Notes: generated by a model from the letters alone, not told the origin. A stretch of DNA of 64,000 nt from Candidatus Lightella neohaematopini (GCA_025728475.1 JAOBJN010000002.1:92617-156616); one strand, 5' to 3'. Numbered from the stretch's first letter, positions 46,937-56,733 are shown. Program-made: numbers and translations.

Positions 46937-46987
46937 TTTTTGATGCTACTAATACTAATTTTATTATAATTCATATTAATTATTCAA

Positions 46988-47794
46988 ATGCCTGAATTAC
47001 CAGAAGTAGAAGTAAGTAAACGTATTATTAAACCATATATTTTTGGTCATACAATTTTGTATACTAAAGTATATAATATTAACTTACGTTGGCCAATAAG
47101 TAATGAATTAATTCACATCAAAAATCAAGTAGTAATTGATGTTATCAGAAGAGCTAAATATATTTTATTAGAATTAATAAATGGATTTATAATTATTCAT
47201 CTTGGTATGTCTGGTAAATTAAAAGTATTACATAAAAATATTGAACCAGATAAACATGATCATATTGATTTTGTTATGAGTAACAACATAATAATTAGAT
47301 ATAATGATAGTAGAAAATTTGGATCATTAATATGGAGTTATAAATATCATTTACCTAAAAATATTTTAAAATTAGGAATAGAACCGTTAAGCAATGATCT
47401 TAACTATAATTGGTTTTGTAATAATATTCGTAATAAAAATTCTTTAATTAAACCTTTATTAATGAGTACTAAATGGATAGTAGGTATAGGTAATATTTAT
47501 GCTAACGAAATATTATTTGCATCAAAGATTATGCCAACCAGAATTATTAAAACTCTAGATGATGATGAAATAAAAACCTTAATATATAACATAAAAAAAA
47601 TATTGTTATACGCTATTAATCTAGGAGGGTCTACTATAATTAATTTTAGTTGTAATCAACATACTGGTATGTTTAGTAAAAAATTACAAGTATATGGACG
47701 TTACAATTCTAAATGTAATAAATGTATGAATATAATAAAAGTTATACGTATGAATAATAGAAGTACATTTTTTTGTGATATTTGTCAAAAATAG
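46988..47794 (+). CDS. mutM: formamidopyrimidine-DNA glycosylase
   Basis: MutM excises 8-oxoguanine and other oxidised purines and cuts the abasic site. The 268-residue protein (E. coli 269) starts MPELPEVEVSKRII with the catalytic Pro2 and Glu3, has LGMSGKL, the beta-lyase lysine region, GIGNIYANEILFASKI with the helix-two-turn-helix, and a C-terminal zinc finger with four cysteines (CNKC ... CDIC). All catalytic elements are present. It ends five bases before the convergent coaD stop. Confidence 0.96.
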   Translation: MPELPEVEVSKRIIKPYIFGHTILYTKVYNINLRWPISNELIHIKNQVVIDVIRRAKYILLELINGFIIIHLGMSGKLKVLHKNIEPDKHDHIDFVMSNNIIIRYNDSRKFGSLIWSYKYHLPKNILKLGIEPLSNDLNYNWFCNNIRNKNSLIKPLLMSTKWIVGIGNIYANEILFASKIMPTRIIKTLDDDEIKTLIYNIKKILLYAINLGGSTIINFSCNQHTGMFSKKLQVYGRYNSKCNKCMNIIKVIRMNNRSTFFCDICQK

Positions 47795-47798
47795 AGTA

Positions 47799-48284
47799 TT
47801 AGCTGATATTAAATTTTTTGTACACTGCATGAGCAATTAATTTTGGTAAAAAGTATTCTATATTACCACCATAATATGCAATTTCTTTTACTATAGTTGA
47901 TGATAAATTTATCCATTTTTTATCAGAAAACATAAATATGTTTTCCAATTTAGGCATAAGTTGATTATTAATTTGTGCTAGCTGCATTTCATAATTAAAA
48001 TCAAATGTTGATCTAATTCCTCTAATTATTACATTTATTTTTTTATAACGTGCAAAATCTACTATTAATCCATTGAAGCTGGTAATAGTAACATTACTAA
48101 TATGCAATGTTACTTGTTTAGCTAGGTAAATTCTTTCATTTAAACTAAATAACAATTTTTTATTATAATTATTAGCAATGGCAACAATTACGTTATCGAA
48201 TAATTTTGCTGCACGGGTAATAATATTTAAATGACCATTAGTTAATGGATCAAAAGTTCCTGGATAAATAACTTTATTTAACAT
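47799..48284 (-). CDS. coaD: phosphopantetheine adenylyltransferase
   Basis: CoaD transfers AMP to 4'-phosphopantetheine, the penultimate step of CoA synthesis. The 161-residue protein (E. coli 159) has YPGTFDPLTNGHLNII with the TxGH nucleotidyltransferase motif, RGIRSTFDFNYEMQLAQINNQL, and the ISSTIVKEIAYYGG segment. It overlaps the end of waaA by 11 bases, the same waaA-coaD pair as in E. coli. Confidence 0.96.
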   Translation of the reverse strand: MLNKVIYPGTFDPLTNGHLNIITRAAKLFDNVIVAIANNYNKKLLFSLNERIYLAKQVTLHISNVTITSFNGLIVDFARYKKINVIIRGIRSTFDFNYEMQLAQINNQLMPKLENIFMFSDKKWINLSSTIVKEIAYYGGNIEYFLPKLIAHAVYKKFNIS

Positions 48285-49557
48285 ATTTATCTATTAAATG
48301 TGCTATTTTTTTTGATGAACCACAATACTTATTAAGTACTAAATTAGTATAACAAGTACGATAATTATAGTAAGATTTATTGTATAATAAATTATTAATT
48401 TCTTTTATTAAAGAATTTAGTGAATCAACTATTACTACACTATTATTTTGTTTTAATTTATGATAAACATCATGAAAATTATTAGTATGTTTGCCAACAA
48501 TAACTGGAATTATATGTACAATAGCTTCTAATGGATTATGACCACCATAGTTTAATAAACTACCACCAATGATAGCTATATCAGAAATACCGTATAGTAA
48601 TAATAAGTCACCTATTGTATCTATTAATAATATTTGATGTTGTTTACTTGGTATAATATGTTCACTAAATATAATATAAGATAAATTATTTTTAGATATT
48701 AAATAAATTAATTCATTAATACGTTTTATATTACGAGGAGCTATAATAAGTAATAAATTAGGAAAATTATGTATTAATTCTTTGTAAGCTTTTAATATTA
48801 TAATTTCTTCTCCAGGATGAGTGCTAGAAGCAATTAATGTTGGTCTATTATGTAATGACCATTTAAAACGTAATTTTACTGATTTAATTAAAATATTTTT
48901 TGTTAAATGTATATCAAATTTTAAATTATCTATTACCTCTAATTTATTAGAATTAATTCCTAATGATTTAAAGCGATTACTATCTAATACACTTTGTGCA
49001 AAAATATAATGAACATTATTTAATATATCGGACATAAAGCCACTAATTATTCTATATTTTCTAAATGAAGAATTTGAAATACGAGCATTAATTAAGATAA
49101 TAGGAATATTTTTTTTATTTAATATTTTAATTAAGTTAGGCCATAATTCTGTTTCGACAATTATGAAAATTTTTGGCTTTATATAATTAATAAATTTATT
49201 TATAAAATATTTAATATCATAAGGCAAGTAGATATTATCTACATAATTAAAATAATTATTTACTATCATTTTTCCAGTAAATGTTATATTAGTAATTAAT
49301 ATTGATGTAGAAGGATAATAATGTTTTAAAATATTAACTAGTGGAACAATTGATAATGTTTCTCCTACAGAAGCAGCATGTAATACAATACTATTGGATT
49401 TTATATTTTTATAAAATCCATAACGTTCATACCATTTATGGTGATAGTGATTTTTTTTTATTATTGACCAAATTATTCTAATAATTAGAATAGGCTGTAA
49501 TAAATATAATGCAACATTATATATTATATTAATTAATAATATTTTAAATTTTACCAT
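48274..49557 (-). CDS. waaA: Kdo transferase
   Basis: WaaA adds Kdo residues to the lipid A precursor at the inner membrane. The 427-residue protein (E. coli 425) has an N-terminal hydrophobic anchor (about 4-25), HAASVGETLSIVPLV with the catalytic-region glutamate near 68, PYDIKYFINKFINYIKPKIFIIVETELWPNLI, and the glycosyltransferase C-domain with ASSTHPGEE and IGGSLLNYGGHNPLEA. It is the step after KdsD and KdsC, so Kdo-lipid A is probably made. It is followed by coaD. Confidence 0.94.
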   Translation of the reverse strand: MVKFKILLINIIYNVALYLLQPILIIRIIWSIIKKNHYHHKWYERYGFYKNIKSNSIVLHAASVGETLSIVPLVNILKHYYPSTSILITNITFTGKMIVNNYFNYVDNIYLPYDIKYFINKFINYIKPKIFIIVETELWPNLIKILNKKNIPIILINARISNSSFRKYRIISGFMSDILNNVHYIFAQSVLDSNRFKSLGINSNKLEVIDNLKFDIHLTKNILIKSVKLRFKWSLHNRPTLIASSTHPGEEIIILKAYKELIHNFPNLLLIIAPRNIKRINELIYLISKNNLSYIIFSEHIIPSKQHQILLIDTIGDLLLLYGISDIAIIGGSLLNYGGHNPLEAIVHIIPVIVGKHTNNFHDVYHKLKQNNSVVIVDSLNSLIKEINNLLYNKSYYNYRTCYTNLVLNKYCGSSKKIAHLIDKYVK

Positions 49558-49753
49558 TTTAATAGAAACTTATTAAATATAATTACTTTTGGTAATTAAA
49601 ATTACACTAATTTTAACTAAATAATTAATTAATTTATTAATATTTATTTAACTTTATTATAGAATAGTTAAAAACTATTTTAACTATTAACTATTATTAT
49701 TATAATATTACTGTTTATTTTTTTAATTAAAAATAAGTTAAGATATATAATTT

Positions 49754-50182
49754 ATGCAAAATGTTATTAATTTTTTTTATCATCATACATTTATTTGTTT
49801 AGTTTGGTTAATAATATTATTTATATTAATATATATTCAATATTGGTTTTATACAATTGGTATAACTAAAGAAATTAATTGTTATGAAGCAGTTATGTTA
49901 ATTAATAATAACTCAATAATAATTGATTTAAGAAGTAATATTGAATATTGTAATGGTCATATTATAAATAGTATAAATATCTCTTCTTATGATTTTAAAC
50001 AGGCTGTATTTACTAACATAAATAATAATCAATCTGTTATTATTATAACTAATAAATTTTTTTCTAGAAATTTAGTAGATAAATTAAATAAAATTGGATT
50101 TAAAAAAATATATTTATTAAAATCTGGTATATCAGCTTGGAATGAATGTGGTTTACCTTTAATAAAAGGTAATATATTTTAA
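49754..50182 (+). CDS. yibN: rhodanese-like membrane protein YibN, catalytic cysteine absent
   Basis: YibN is a membrane-anchored single-domain rhodanese of uncertain role. The 142-residue protein (E. coli 143) has an N-terminal membrane segment (about 14-33) and the rhodanese fold: AVMLINNNSIIIDLRSNIEYCNGHIINSINI, then VIIITN, and GFKKIYLLKSGISAWNECGLPLIKG. The loop that carries the catalytic cysteine in E. coli (GMQCQ) reads NKFFSRN at about 100-106, so sulfurtransfer by the usual mechanism is not expected. It lies 26 bases before gpsA; grxC and secB, between them in E. coli, are gone. Confidence 0.87.
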   Translation: MQNVINFFYHHTFICLVWLIILFILIYIQYWFYTIGITKEINCYEAVMLINNNSIIIDLRSNIEYCNGHIINSINISSYDFKQAVFTNINNNQSVIIITNKFFSRNLVDKLNKIGFKKIYLLKSGISAWNECGLPLIKGNIF

Positions 50183-50208
50183 TAAAAAATAATATATATT
50201 AAAATTTT

Positions 50209-51210
50209 ATGTTAAAAAATAATATAGCAATAATTGGTACAGGATCTTATGGTACTGCTTTAGCAATTGCTATTGCACGTAATAATAATATTGTATCATT
50301 ATGGAGTAATAATATTAGTAAATTGAATAAATTAAGTATTTCTCGTTGTAATACATATTCTTTACCAAATATAATATTTCCGAAAAATTTAAAAATTGAA
50401 TTTTCAATAGAAAATTTATTTATTAATAATAAATATATAATTATTGCTGTACCAAGCATTTTTTTAATTGGTATTATTAATATAATTAAACCGTACGTTA
50501 AAGATGACACACATATTATTTTAGGAACTAAAGGAATAAGGCATAGTTATGGTGAATTACCATATACGGTAATTCAAGAAAAATTAAAAAAAAATATATC
50601 AATTGCTGTAATTTCTGGACCAACTCTTGCTGTAGAATTAGCTGTTGGATTACCCACTGCTATTACCGTAGCTAGTAATGATTACAATTTAATTTCATAC
50701 TTAAAAAAGATATTACATAATAATAAAATTTTTAGAGTATATTATAGTTATGATATTGTAGGTGTCCAACTTGGAGGAATAGTAAAAAATATTATTGCAA
50801 TAGGAGTAGGTATTTCTGATGGTATTGGGTTAGGTAATAATATTAAATCAGTATTAATTACTAAAGGATTTAAAGAAACTATTAATTTAGGAATAAAATT
50901 AGGTGCTAAATTAAATACTTTACTTGGTATATCTGGTTTAGGTGATCTTATATTAACTAGTACTACTAATAAGTCACGTAATAGATATTTTGGTTTGTTA
51001 ATAGCTCAAGGTTATAATATAAAAGAAGCAAAAAATAAAGTAGGACAAATAATAGAAGGATACTATAATATTAAAACTATTATGAATTTATCAAAAAAAT
51101 ATAATATACATATGCCAATTATAAATGCTATTTACCGTATTTTGTATAAAAATAAAAATCCTTATCGAACAATGATGGCATTACTTAGATACTTACCTCA
51201 GAAAGAATAA
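50209..51210 (+). CDS. gpsA: glycerol-3-phosphate dehydrogenase [NAD(P)+]
   Basis: GpsA reduces dihydroxyacetone phosphate to glycerol 3-phosphate for phospholipid synthesis. The 333-residue protein (E. coli 339) has the Rossmann motif IGTGSYGTALAIAIARN, GTKGI, SGPTLAVELAVGLPTA, the catalytic lysine in GGIVKNIIAIGVGISDGIGLGNN, and LGDLILTSTTNKSRNRYFG. It feeds PgsA. The last 26 bases overlap the convergent tpiA, the enzyme that interconverts its substrate, although that one looks damaged. Confidence 0.96.
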   Translation: MLKNNIAIIGTGSYGTALAIAIARNNNIVSLWSNNISKLNKLSISRCNTYSLPNIIFPKNLKIEFSIENLFINNKYIIIAVPSIFLIGIINIIKPYVKDDTHIILGTKGIRHSYGELPYTVIQEKLKKNISIAVISGPTLAVELAVGLPTAITVASNDYNLISYLKKILHNNKIFRVYYSYDIVGVQLGGIVKNIIAIGVGISDGIGLGNNIKSVLITKGFKETINLGIKLGAKLNTLLGISGLGDLILTSTTNKSRNRYFGLLIAQGYNIKEAKNKVGQIIEGYYNIKTIMNLSKKYNIHMPIINAIYRILYKNKNPYRTMMALLRYLPQKE

Positions 51211-51973
51211 GATTATTTATTATATTAAGTATCTTAATAAAATTCTCTGTATCTAAGGATGCTTTACCAATTAATACTCCATCGATGTCTGGTTGTTTTA
51301 AAAGGTTTAGTACATTAGTAAAATTAACAGAACCACCGTATTGAATACTAATATTCTTACTTATCTTATAATTAATTTGCATTAAATAATTTCTGATAGC
51401 ATTATGTATTTTCTGTATATAAATTGGATTAATAATGATTTTATTACCAATTGCCCAAATTGGCTCATAAGCAATTATAGTATCTTGAAGAGCTAAAATG
51501 CCTAGATTATTTATAATATTATTTATTTGTTTAATACAAATTGCTATTGTTTGGTTATTTTGATATTCTCTTTTAGTTTCTCCAATACATAATATTGGAA
51601 AAATACCTTCTGATTTTAGAAGAGCAAATTTTTCTAATATTGTATTATTATTTTCTTTATGAAAAATTTTTCTATCAGCATGACCTACAATTGCATACTT
51701 TATACCAATATCTTTTAGCATTTTAGTGGAAATTTCTCCAGTAAAAGAACCATGACTATGTATATCAATATTTTGCGCACTTAATGAAATGTAATTATCA
51801 CACTTATAAAGTTTAATTATTTGTTGCATATAATCTAAATATAATAATGGTGGAGCTATAACTATAGAAAAATTACAATTTTTTATTATATGGCTAATTT
51901 TATTGATGAAATTATTAATTAAATACTTATTGCCATTCAGTTTCCAATTACTTATAATTAACAAATTTTTCAT
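51185..51973 (-). CDS. tpiA: triosephosphate isomerase with degenerate active-site loops
   Basis: TpiA interconverts dihydroxyacetone phosphate and glyceraldehyde 3-phosphate. The 262-residue protein keeps the catalytic lysine (NWKLNGN), His98, and Glu170 in AYEPIWAIG, and QYGGSVN. Three conserved elements are changed. GHSERR reads GHADRK. Loop 6, normally AIGTGK plus small residues, reads AIGNKIIIN at 174-182. The phosphate-binding VGGASL reads IGKASL (Lys237). Alignment needs no gap, so this is substitution, not deletion. The protein has a C-terminal extension of about seven residues into gpsA. It is near hslUV as in E. coli. Activity is uncertain. Confidence 0.93.
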   Translation of the reverse strand: MKNLLIISNWKLNGNKYLINNFINKISHIIKNCNFSIVIAPPLLYLDYMQQIIKLYKCDNYISLSAQNIDIHSHGSFTGEISTKMLKDIGIKYAIVGHADRKIFHKENNNTILEKFALLKSEGIFPILCIGETKREYQNNQTIAICIKQINNIINNLGILALQDTIIAYEPIWAIGNKIIINPIYIQKIHNAIRNYLMQINYKISKNISIQYGGSVNFTNVLNLLKQPDIDGVLIGKASLDTENFIKILNIINNLILSEVSI

Positions 51974-52159
51974 TATTATTTCCTTGATTATTAAGTAAGT
52001 AATTTCTGAAACGTTGTAAATTATTATATTAATTAAATATCAAATTAATAACGCTATTATTTATATTATACGTAAATAACACCATTAATTACTATATAAT
52101 TATAATAATTTTATTATTCTATCTATAAAAAATTAGTTAAATAAATTAATTTATTATAA

Positions 52160-53497
52160 TTATAAAATAAATAAACTTAAATCTTCATTAGATATTAATG
52201 AATCTAAATGATTATGAACATAATTTGCATCAATAGATAATTTTTTACCACTCCATTCACTAGCTTCATATGATATATCTTCCATCAATCTTTCTAATAC
52301 AGTATGCAAACGACGAGCGCCAATATTTTCAGTTCGTTCATTAACTTGCCAAGCAGCTTCAGCAATACATTTAATTCCATCAGCAGTAAAGGTAATATTT
52401 ACTCCTTCAGTTGCCATCAAAGCAATGTATTGAGTAGTTAATGATGCATTAGGTTCAGTTAAAATACGTTCAAAATCTTCGGTAGTTAATGCCTTTAATT
52501 CTACTCTAATAGGTAATCTACCTTGCAATTCCGGAATTAAGTCAGCTGGACTAGATACTTGAAACGCACCAGAAGCAATAAATAAGATATGATCTGTTTT
52601 TACCATACCGTGTTTAGTAGATACTGTGCATCCTTCTACGAGAGGTAATAAATCACGTTGTACTCCTTCTCTTGAAATATCTGGTCCAGATATTTCTCCT
52701 CCTCTTCTACATATTTTATCTATTTCATCAATAAATACTATTCCATGTTGTTCTACTGCTTCGATAGCTTTTTCTTTTAATTCTTCAGGATTAATTAATT
52801 TTGCAGCTTCTTCTTCAATAAGTAATTTCATAGCATCTTTAATTTTGATTTTTCTTAATTTTTGTTTCTGTCCAGCAAGATTTTTAAACATCGATTGTAG
52901 CTGATTAGTCATTTCTTCCATCCCTGGAGGAGCCATAATCTCTACTCCTAATGAAGATGTTGCAATATTAATTTCAATTTCTTGATTATCTAGTTTACCT
53001 TCACGTAGTTGTTTACGAAAATTTTGTCTGATCTGCGATAAATCTTGTTGTTCATCTACTGGTCCCCAAGTATTCTTTTTAGTTGTTGGTACTAATACAT
53101 CGATAATTCTTTCTTCTGCTAATTCTTCAGCACGGAAACGATTTTGTTCCATATACTGTAGTCTAATCATTTTTACTGCTGTATCAGTTAAATCACGAAT
53201 TATGGAATCTACTTCTTTTCCAACATATCCTACCTCAGTAAATTTAGTTGCTTCTACTTTAATAAATGGAGCATTGGCTAATTTTGCTAAACGACGAGCA
53301 ATTTCTGTTTTACCAACACCTGTTGGACCAATCATTAAAATATTTTTAGGAGTAATTTCATGACGTAGTACTTCATCTAATTGCATACGACGCCAACGAT
53401 TTCTTAAAGCAATAGCAACTGCTCGTTTAGCATGATACTGTCCAATAATATAAGCATCAAGTTCACTAACTATTTCACGGGGGGTCATTTCAGACAT
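52160..53497 (-). CDS. hslU: HslUV protease ATPase subunit
   Basis: HslU (ClpY) is the AAA+ unfoldase of the HslUV protease. The 445-residue protein (E. coli 443) has Walker [16 protein letters not shown] near 55, the pore loop [14 protein letters not shown], the I domain (about 110-240), Walker [11 protein letters not shown] near 250, sensor [27 protein letters not shown], and the C-terminal LSLFIL tail that inserts into HslV. It is far less Asn/Ile/Lys-shifted than its neighbours, which suggests strong selection. It follows hslV by 10 bases. Confidence 0.97.
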   Translation of the reverse strand: MSEMTPREIVSELDAYIIGQYHAKRAVAIALRNRWRRMQLDEVLRHEITPKNILMIGPTGVGKTEIARRLAKLANAPFIKVEATKFTEVGYVGKEVDSIIRDLTDTAVKMIRLQYMEQNRFRAEELAEERIIDVLVPTTKKNTWGPVDEQQDLSQIRQNFRKQLREGKLDNQEIEINIATSSLGVEIMAPPGMEEMTNQLQSMFKNLAGQKQKLRKIKIKDAMKLLIEEEAAKLINPEELKEKAIEAVEQHGIVFIDEIDKICRRGGEISGPDISREGVQRDLLPLVEGCTVSTKHGMVKTDHILFIASGAFQVSSPADLIPELQGRLPIRVELKALTTEDFERILTEPNASLTTQYIALMATEGVNITFTADGIKCIAEAAWQVNERTENIGARRLHTVLERLMEDISYEASEWSGKKLSIDANYVHNHLDSLISNEDLSLFIL

Positions 53498-53507
53498 ATT
53501 TTCGCCT

Positions 53508-54038
53508 TTAAGTTTTTGGTATTAGTTCTTCAATAGTATAAGAATAATTTGTATATATACAGATATCACTAGAAATTTTTAAAGCTTTTTTAACAATTTC
53601 TTTTGCATTTAAGTTAGTATTTTCTAGTAACGCAAGTGCTGCAGATTGTCCATAAGGACCACCAGAACCAATAGCAATTAAATTATTTTCTGGTTGTATA
53701 ACATCACCATTACCAGTAATAATTAAAGAAGTATTATTATCAGCTACAGCTAATAAAGCTTCTAATCTACGTAACATACGATCAGTACGCCAATCTTTAG
53801 CTAATTCTACTGCAGCTCTGGTTAAATGACCTTGATGTAATTCTAATTTGCGTTCAAATAATTCAAACAATGCAAAAGCATCTGCTGTGCTACCAGCAAA
53901 ACCAGCAATAACCTTATTATTATGTAATTTTCGTACTTTACGAACATTACTTTTCATAATGGTGTTACCAATTGTTGCTTGACCATCGCCACCAATAACA
54001 ACATGTCCATGACGACGTACACCTATAATAGTTGTCAT
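53508..54038 (-). CDS. hslV: HslUV protease proteolytic subunit
   Basis: HslV (ClpQ) is the threonine protease partner of HslU. The 176-residue protein matches E. coli length and begins [29 protein letters not shown]; after Met removal Thr2 is the nucleophile. [30 protein letters not shown] and [17 protein letters not shown] are conserved. A candidate promoter lies about 50 bases upstream. The ftsN and cytR genes between hslV and priA in E. coli are absent here. Confidence 0.97.
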   Translation of the reverse strand: MTTIIGVRRHGHVVIGGDGQATIGNTIMKSNVRKVRKLHNNKVIAGFAGSTADAFALFELFERKLELHQGHLTRAAVELAKDWRTDRMLRRLEALLAVADNNTSLIITGNGDVIQPENNLIAIGSGGPYGQSAALALLENTNLNAKEIVKKALKISSDICIYTNYSYTIEELIPKT

Positions 54039-54088
54039 AATCTTTTAATTTTATTATTAATAATATATTTAAAGAATATTATTTGTTA

Positions 54089-54117
54089 TATTATGAAACA
54101 CAATTATATAATTTTCA
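54089..54117 (-). promoter_or_regulatory. candidate promoter of hslVU
   Basis: On the minus strand TTGAAA (54112-54117) and CATAAT (54089-54094) are separated by exactly 17 bases and lie about 50 bases before the hslV ATG. Each hexamer matches the sigma70 consensus at five of six positions. TTGAAA is also the -35 of heat-shock sigma32 promoters, which drive hslVU in E. coli, but the C-rich sigma32 -10 is not present. Confidence 0.5.
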
Positions 54118-54240
54118 ATATTTTATTTAGTTGTTTATATTACATAAATAATTAATCATATTACTAATATGTACTAATAAATATAGTTTTTAGTATAATA
54201 CAGTAACATAAATTATATTAAAAAGTTAATTTTTAATAAT

Positions 54241-56367
54241 TTAATAATGTACTGGATCTACATCTATTAACCAACTAATTTTATATTTGTGTGATACTAA
54301 ACTAATATAAGAATAATATTCACTAATAATACTATGTAACGTATTTCTTGATTTACTACTTAGTAATAAGTACCAATAAAAATAGTTTCTTAATTTAAAA
54401 TAATATGAATATAATGGCCCTATTATCAAAATTTTATTTTTTATAACATTATTTAATACTTGTTTTAATTCTAATAAAAATAACTTTGCTGATCGATTAT
54501 TATTAATAGCTTTAATTAAAGCATGAAAATTAAATGGTGGTAATTTAGTTAACTTTCTGTTATTTAGAATATATTTTGCAGTATTATAATAATTAGTACT
54601 TATTAATTGTTGTATTAATGGATGGTTAGGAAAATTAGTTTGTACAATAACTTCATATTTTTTATTTACATAATTAGTTAATTGATTATATAGTTGAATA
54701 AAATATTCAATATATCTAAAATTTTTAGAAAGTAATATATTATCAATATTCATTAATAAAATTAATGTATCTTTAGTAAAATAATATCTTTTAGATAAAA
54801 ATATTGTATTACTAATTATTACACTAGCTTCATTTATAGTACTATCTTTATAGTTATTAAAATAATCTAAATTACATATTGATGTATTAGGAAATATACT
54901 AGATAATAACTTTTTAAAATTATTTATGTTAATATTAATAAACTTAAGTTTATTATTACAAACCTGACACGTATTAGGAATTATTACTAACACATTGCAA
55001 AAATCACATTCTAATTTATTATAATATTTGTTATATTTGTAGTATTGTTTACATACAGTACAATTGACAATATGATGACATATATTACATATTAACACTA
55101 ATTTAGTATTCAATGTATTAACAAATATTAATACATGACTATTGTTTTTTAAATATATTTCAATTTTATCTATTAATATAGGTGATAATTTATTTATTTG
55201 TGAGTAATAATTAATATCTACTAATACTAGATTAGTAATATTATGTGAATAATTTTTATTAATTAATATTTGTCGATACTTGTTTTTTTTTATATTATTA
55301 ATTGTTTCTAATGACGGGGTTAATGAACTTAATATTATTGGAATATTATCTATTTTAGCTCTTAAAATAGCTAAATCTCTTACGTTATAACACCATTTAT
55401 AATTTGCTTTATATAATATATTATGTTCGTCATCTACAATAATTAATCCTAATTTATTAAATGGTATAAATAAAGAACATTTAGTACCAATTACTATTGG
55501 TATATTATTATACCAAATATTTAACCAAGTATTAAATTTTATTTTATCATTTAAATTAGAATACATAATTCCTATTGGGAAATTTATTTTATCTTCTAAT
55601 GAAGATAGTAATTTAAATATTAATACTACTTCTGGTACAAGAATAAGTATTTGTTTTCTATACTTTAAAGTATTTTTTATAATATCTAGAAATATCTTAA
55701 TTTTATCACTATCTTTTATATTACTAATTACTGTTACTGAAAAATTATCTATATTTTTAAATAAATTATAATTATTATCGATTGTATCTTCATGCAGAAA
55801 ATTATTATAAGATTTATACCACATTTTTGATATTAATGTATTAAAGTATAGTTTGCATAATTTTTTTTTATGTAATATTTTTAATATTTTAATAGATTTT
55901 TTTGAAAATTTTATAATATTTTGGTATATTGGTTGATTAATTAGAGCATTTAGTATTGTTTTTTGTTCTTTGGTGAAGAGTAAATTTTTTTCTATAGTTA
56001 TCTTATTTAGCTGAGTAATTACTAATGTCTGTAGTTGATTATTTATTAATTGGCCATTTTTAATTTGTTTTGGCAAAACGCTAAATAAAGCTAAACCAAT
56101 TGGATAGTGATAATATTGAGAACCCCATTTTATCATATGCCATAGACTAGTAGTAAATAATGATTTTTTATCGAAAATATAGATTACATGTTTAATGTTG
56201 TTAATTAATATTTTGCTGCTTACATTTATATCCGTTATAATACCAATAATATTTTTTTTACCAAACGGGACTAGTACTCTTGTACCAATTATTGGATTAA
56301 TATAATTAGCTACTTTATAAACGAAGGTTCTAAAGATTGGTATAGGCAAAGCAACATTAATAATCAA
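54241..56367 (-). CDS. priA: primosomal protein N' (PriA) with eroded ATPase motifs
   Basis: PriA recognises stalled forks and reloads the replisome; its helicase core uses ATP. The 708-residue protein (E. coli 732) keeps the overall order: the N-terminal DNA-binding domain (VALPIPIFRTFVY), ILILVPEVVLI, IVIGTKCSLF, VDDEH at 311-315, and all eight zinc cysteines (427, 430, 436, 439, 454, 457, 467, 470). The Walker A motif GVTGSGKTEV reads SNIKDSDKIK (215-224). Motif V GTQMLAKGHHF reads SNTIFLSKRYYF. Motif VI QVAGRAGR reads QLTNYVNK (562-569), losing both arginines. ATP hydrolysis looks impossible, yet the frame is intact. Identity rests on length, zinc pattern and hslUV-priA-rpmE order. Confidence 0.92.
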   Translation of the reverse strand: MIINVALPIPIFRTFVYKVANYINPIIGTRVLVPFGKKNIIGIITDINVSSKILINNIKHVIYIFDKKSLFTTSLWHMIKWGSQYYHYPIGLALFSVLPKQIKNGQLINNQLQTLVITQLNKITIEKNLLFTKEQKTILNALINQPIYQNIIKFSKKSIKILKILHKKKLCKLYFNTLISKMWYKSYNNFLHEDTIDNNYNLFKNIDNFSVTVISNIKDSDKIKIFLDIIKNTLKYRKQILILVPEVVLIFKLLSSLEDKINFPIGIMYSNLNDKIKFNTWLNIWYNNIPIVIGTKCSLFIPFNKLGLIIVDDEHNILYKANYKWCYNVRDLAILRAKIDNIPIILSSLTPSLETINNIKKNKYRQILINKNYSHNITNLVLVDINYYSQINKLSPILIDKIEIYLKNNSHVLIFVNTLNTKLVLICNICHHIVNCTVCKQYYKYNKYYNKLECDFCNVLVIIPNTCQVCNNKLKFINININNFKKLLSSIFPNTSICNLDYFNNYKDSTINEASVIISNTIFLSKRYYFTKDTLILLMNIDNILLSKNFRYIEYFIQLYNQLTNYVNKKYEVIVQTNFPNHPLIQQLISTNYYNTAKYILNNRKLTKLPPFNFHALIKAINNNRSAKLFLLELKQVLNNVIKNKILIIGPLYSYYFKLRNYFYWYLLLSSKSRNTLHSIISEYYSYISLVSHKYKISWLIDVDPVHY

Positions 56368-56453
56368 CTTGTATCCTTTACTAAATTTATAAGATATCTA
56401 ATATATTATAGTATATAAATTAATTATGTTAAATCTATTTTTAAGGTATATCT

Positions 56454-56663
56454 ATGAAAAAAAATGTTCATCCTAATTATAATACTATTATAGTAACATG
56501 TGTTTGCGGTAATCAAATTAATATTAAATCTACTATTTGTAATGATATTAATATAGATGTGTGTAATAAATGTCATCCGTTTTACACTGGTAAACAAAGA
56601 TTATTAGATAATATTGGTCGAGTAAGTATATTTAACAAAAGATTTAATGCTTATTATAAATAA
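56454..56663 (+). CDS. rpmE: 50S ribosomal protein L31
   Basis: The 69-residue product (E. coli 70) is the zinc-type L31, with cysteines at 16, 18, 37 and 40 (TCVCGN ... [13 protein letters not shown]), and the conserved end [27 protein letters not shown] precedes the ATG. It is divergent from priA with 86 bases between, the same arrangement as in E. coli. Confidence 0.97.
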   Translation: MKKNVHPNYNTIIVTCVCGNQINIKSTICNDINIDVCNKCHPFYTGKQRLLDNIGRVSIFNKRFNAYYK

Positions 56664-56733
56664 GCAACATAAGTATACAAATATAAAATGATTTATTGAT
56701 AAAAATAATAATTTTGTAATAAATATTATTTAT

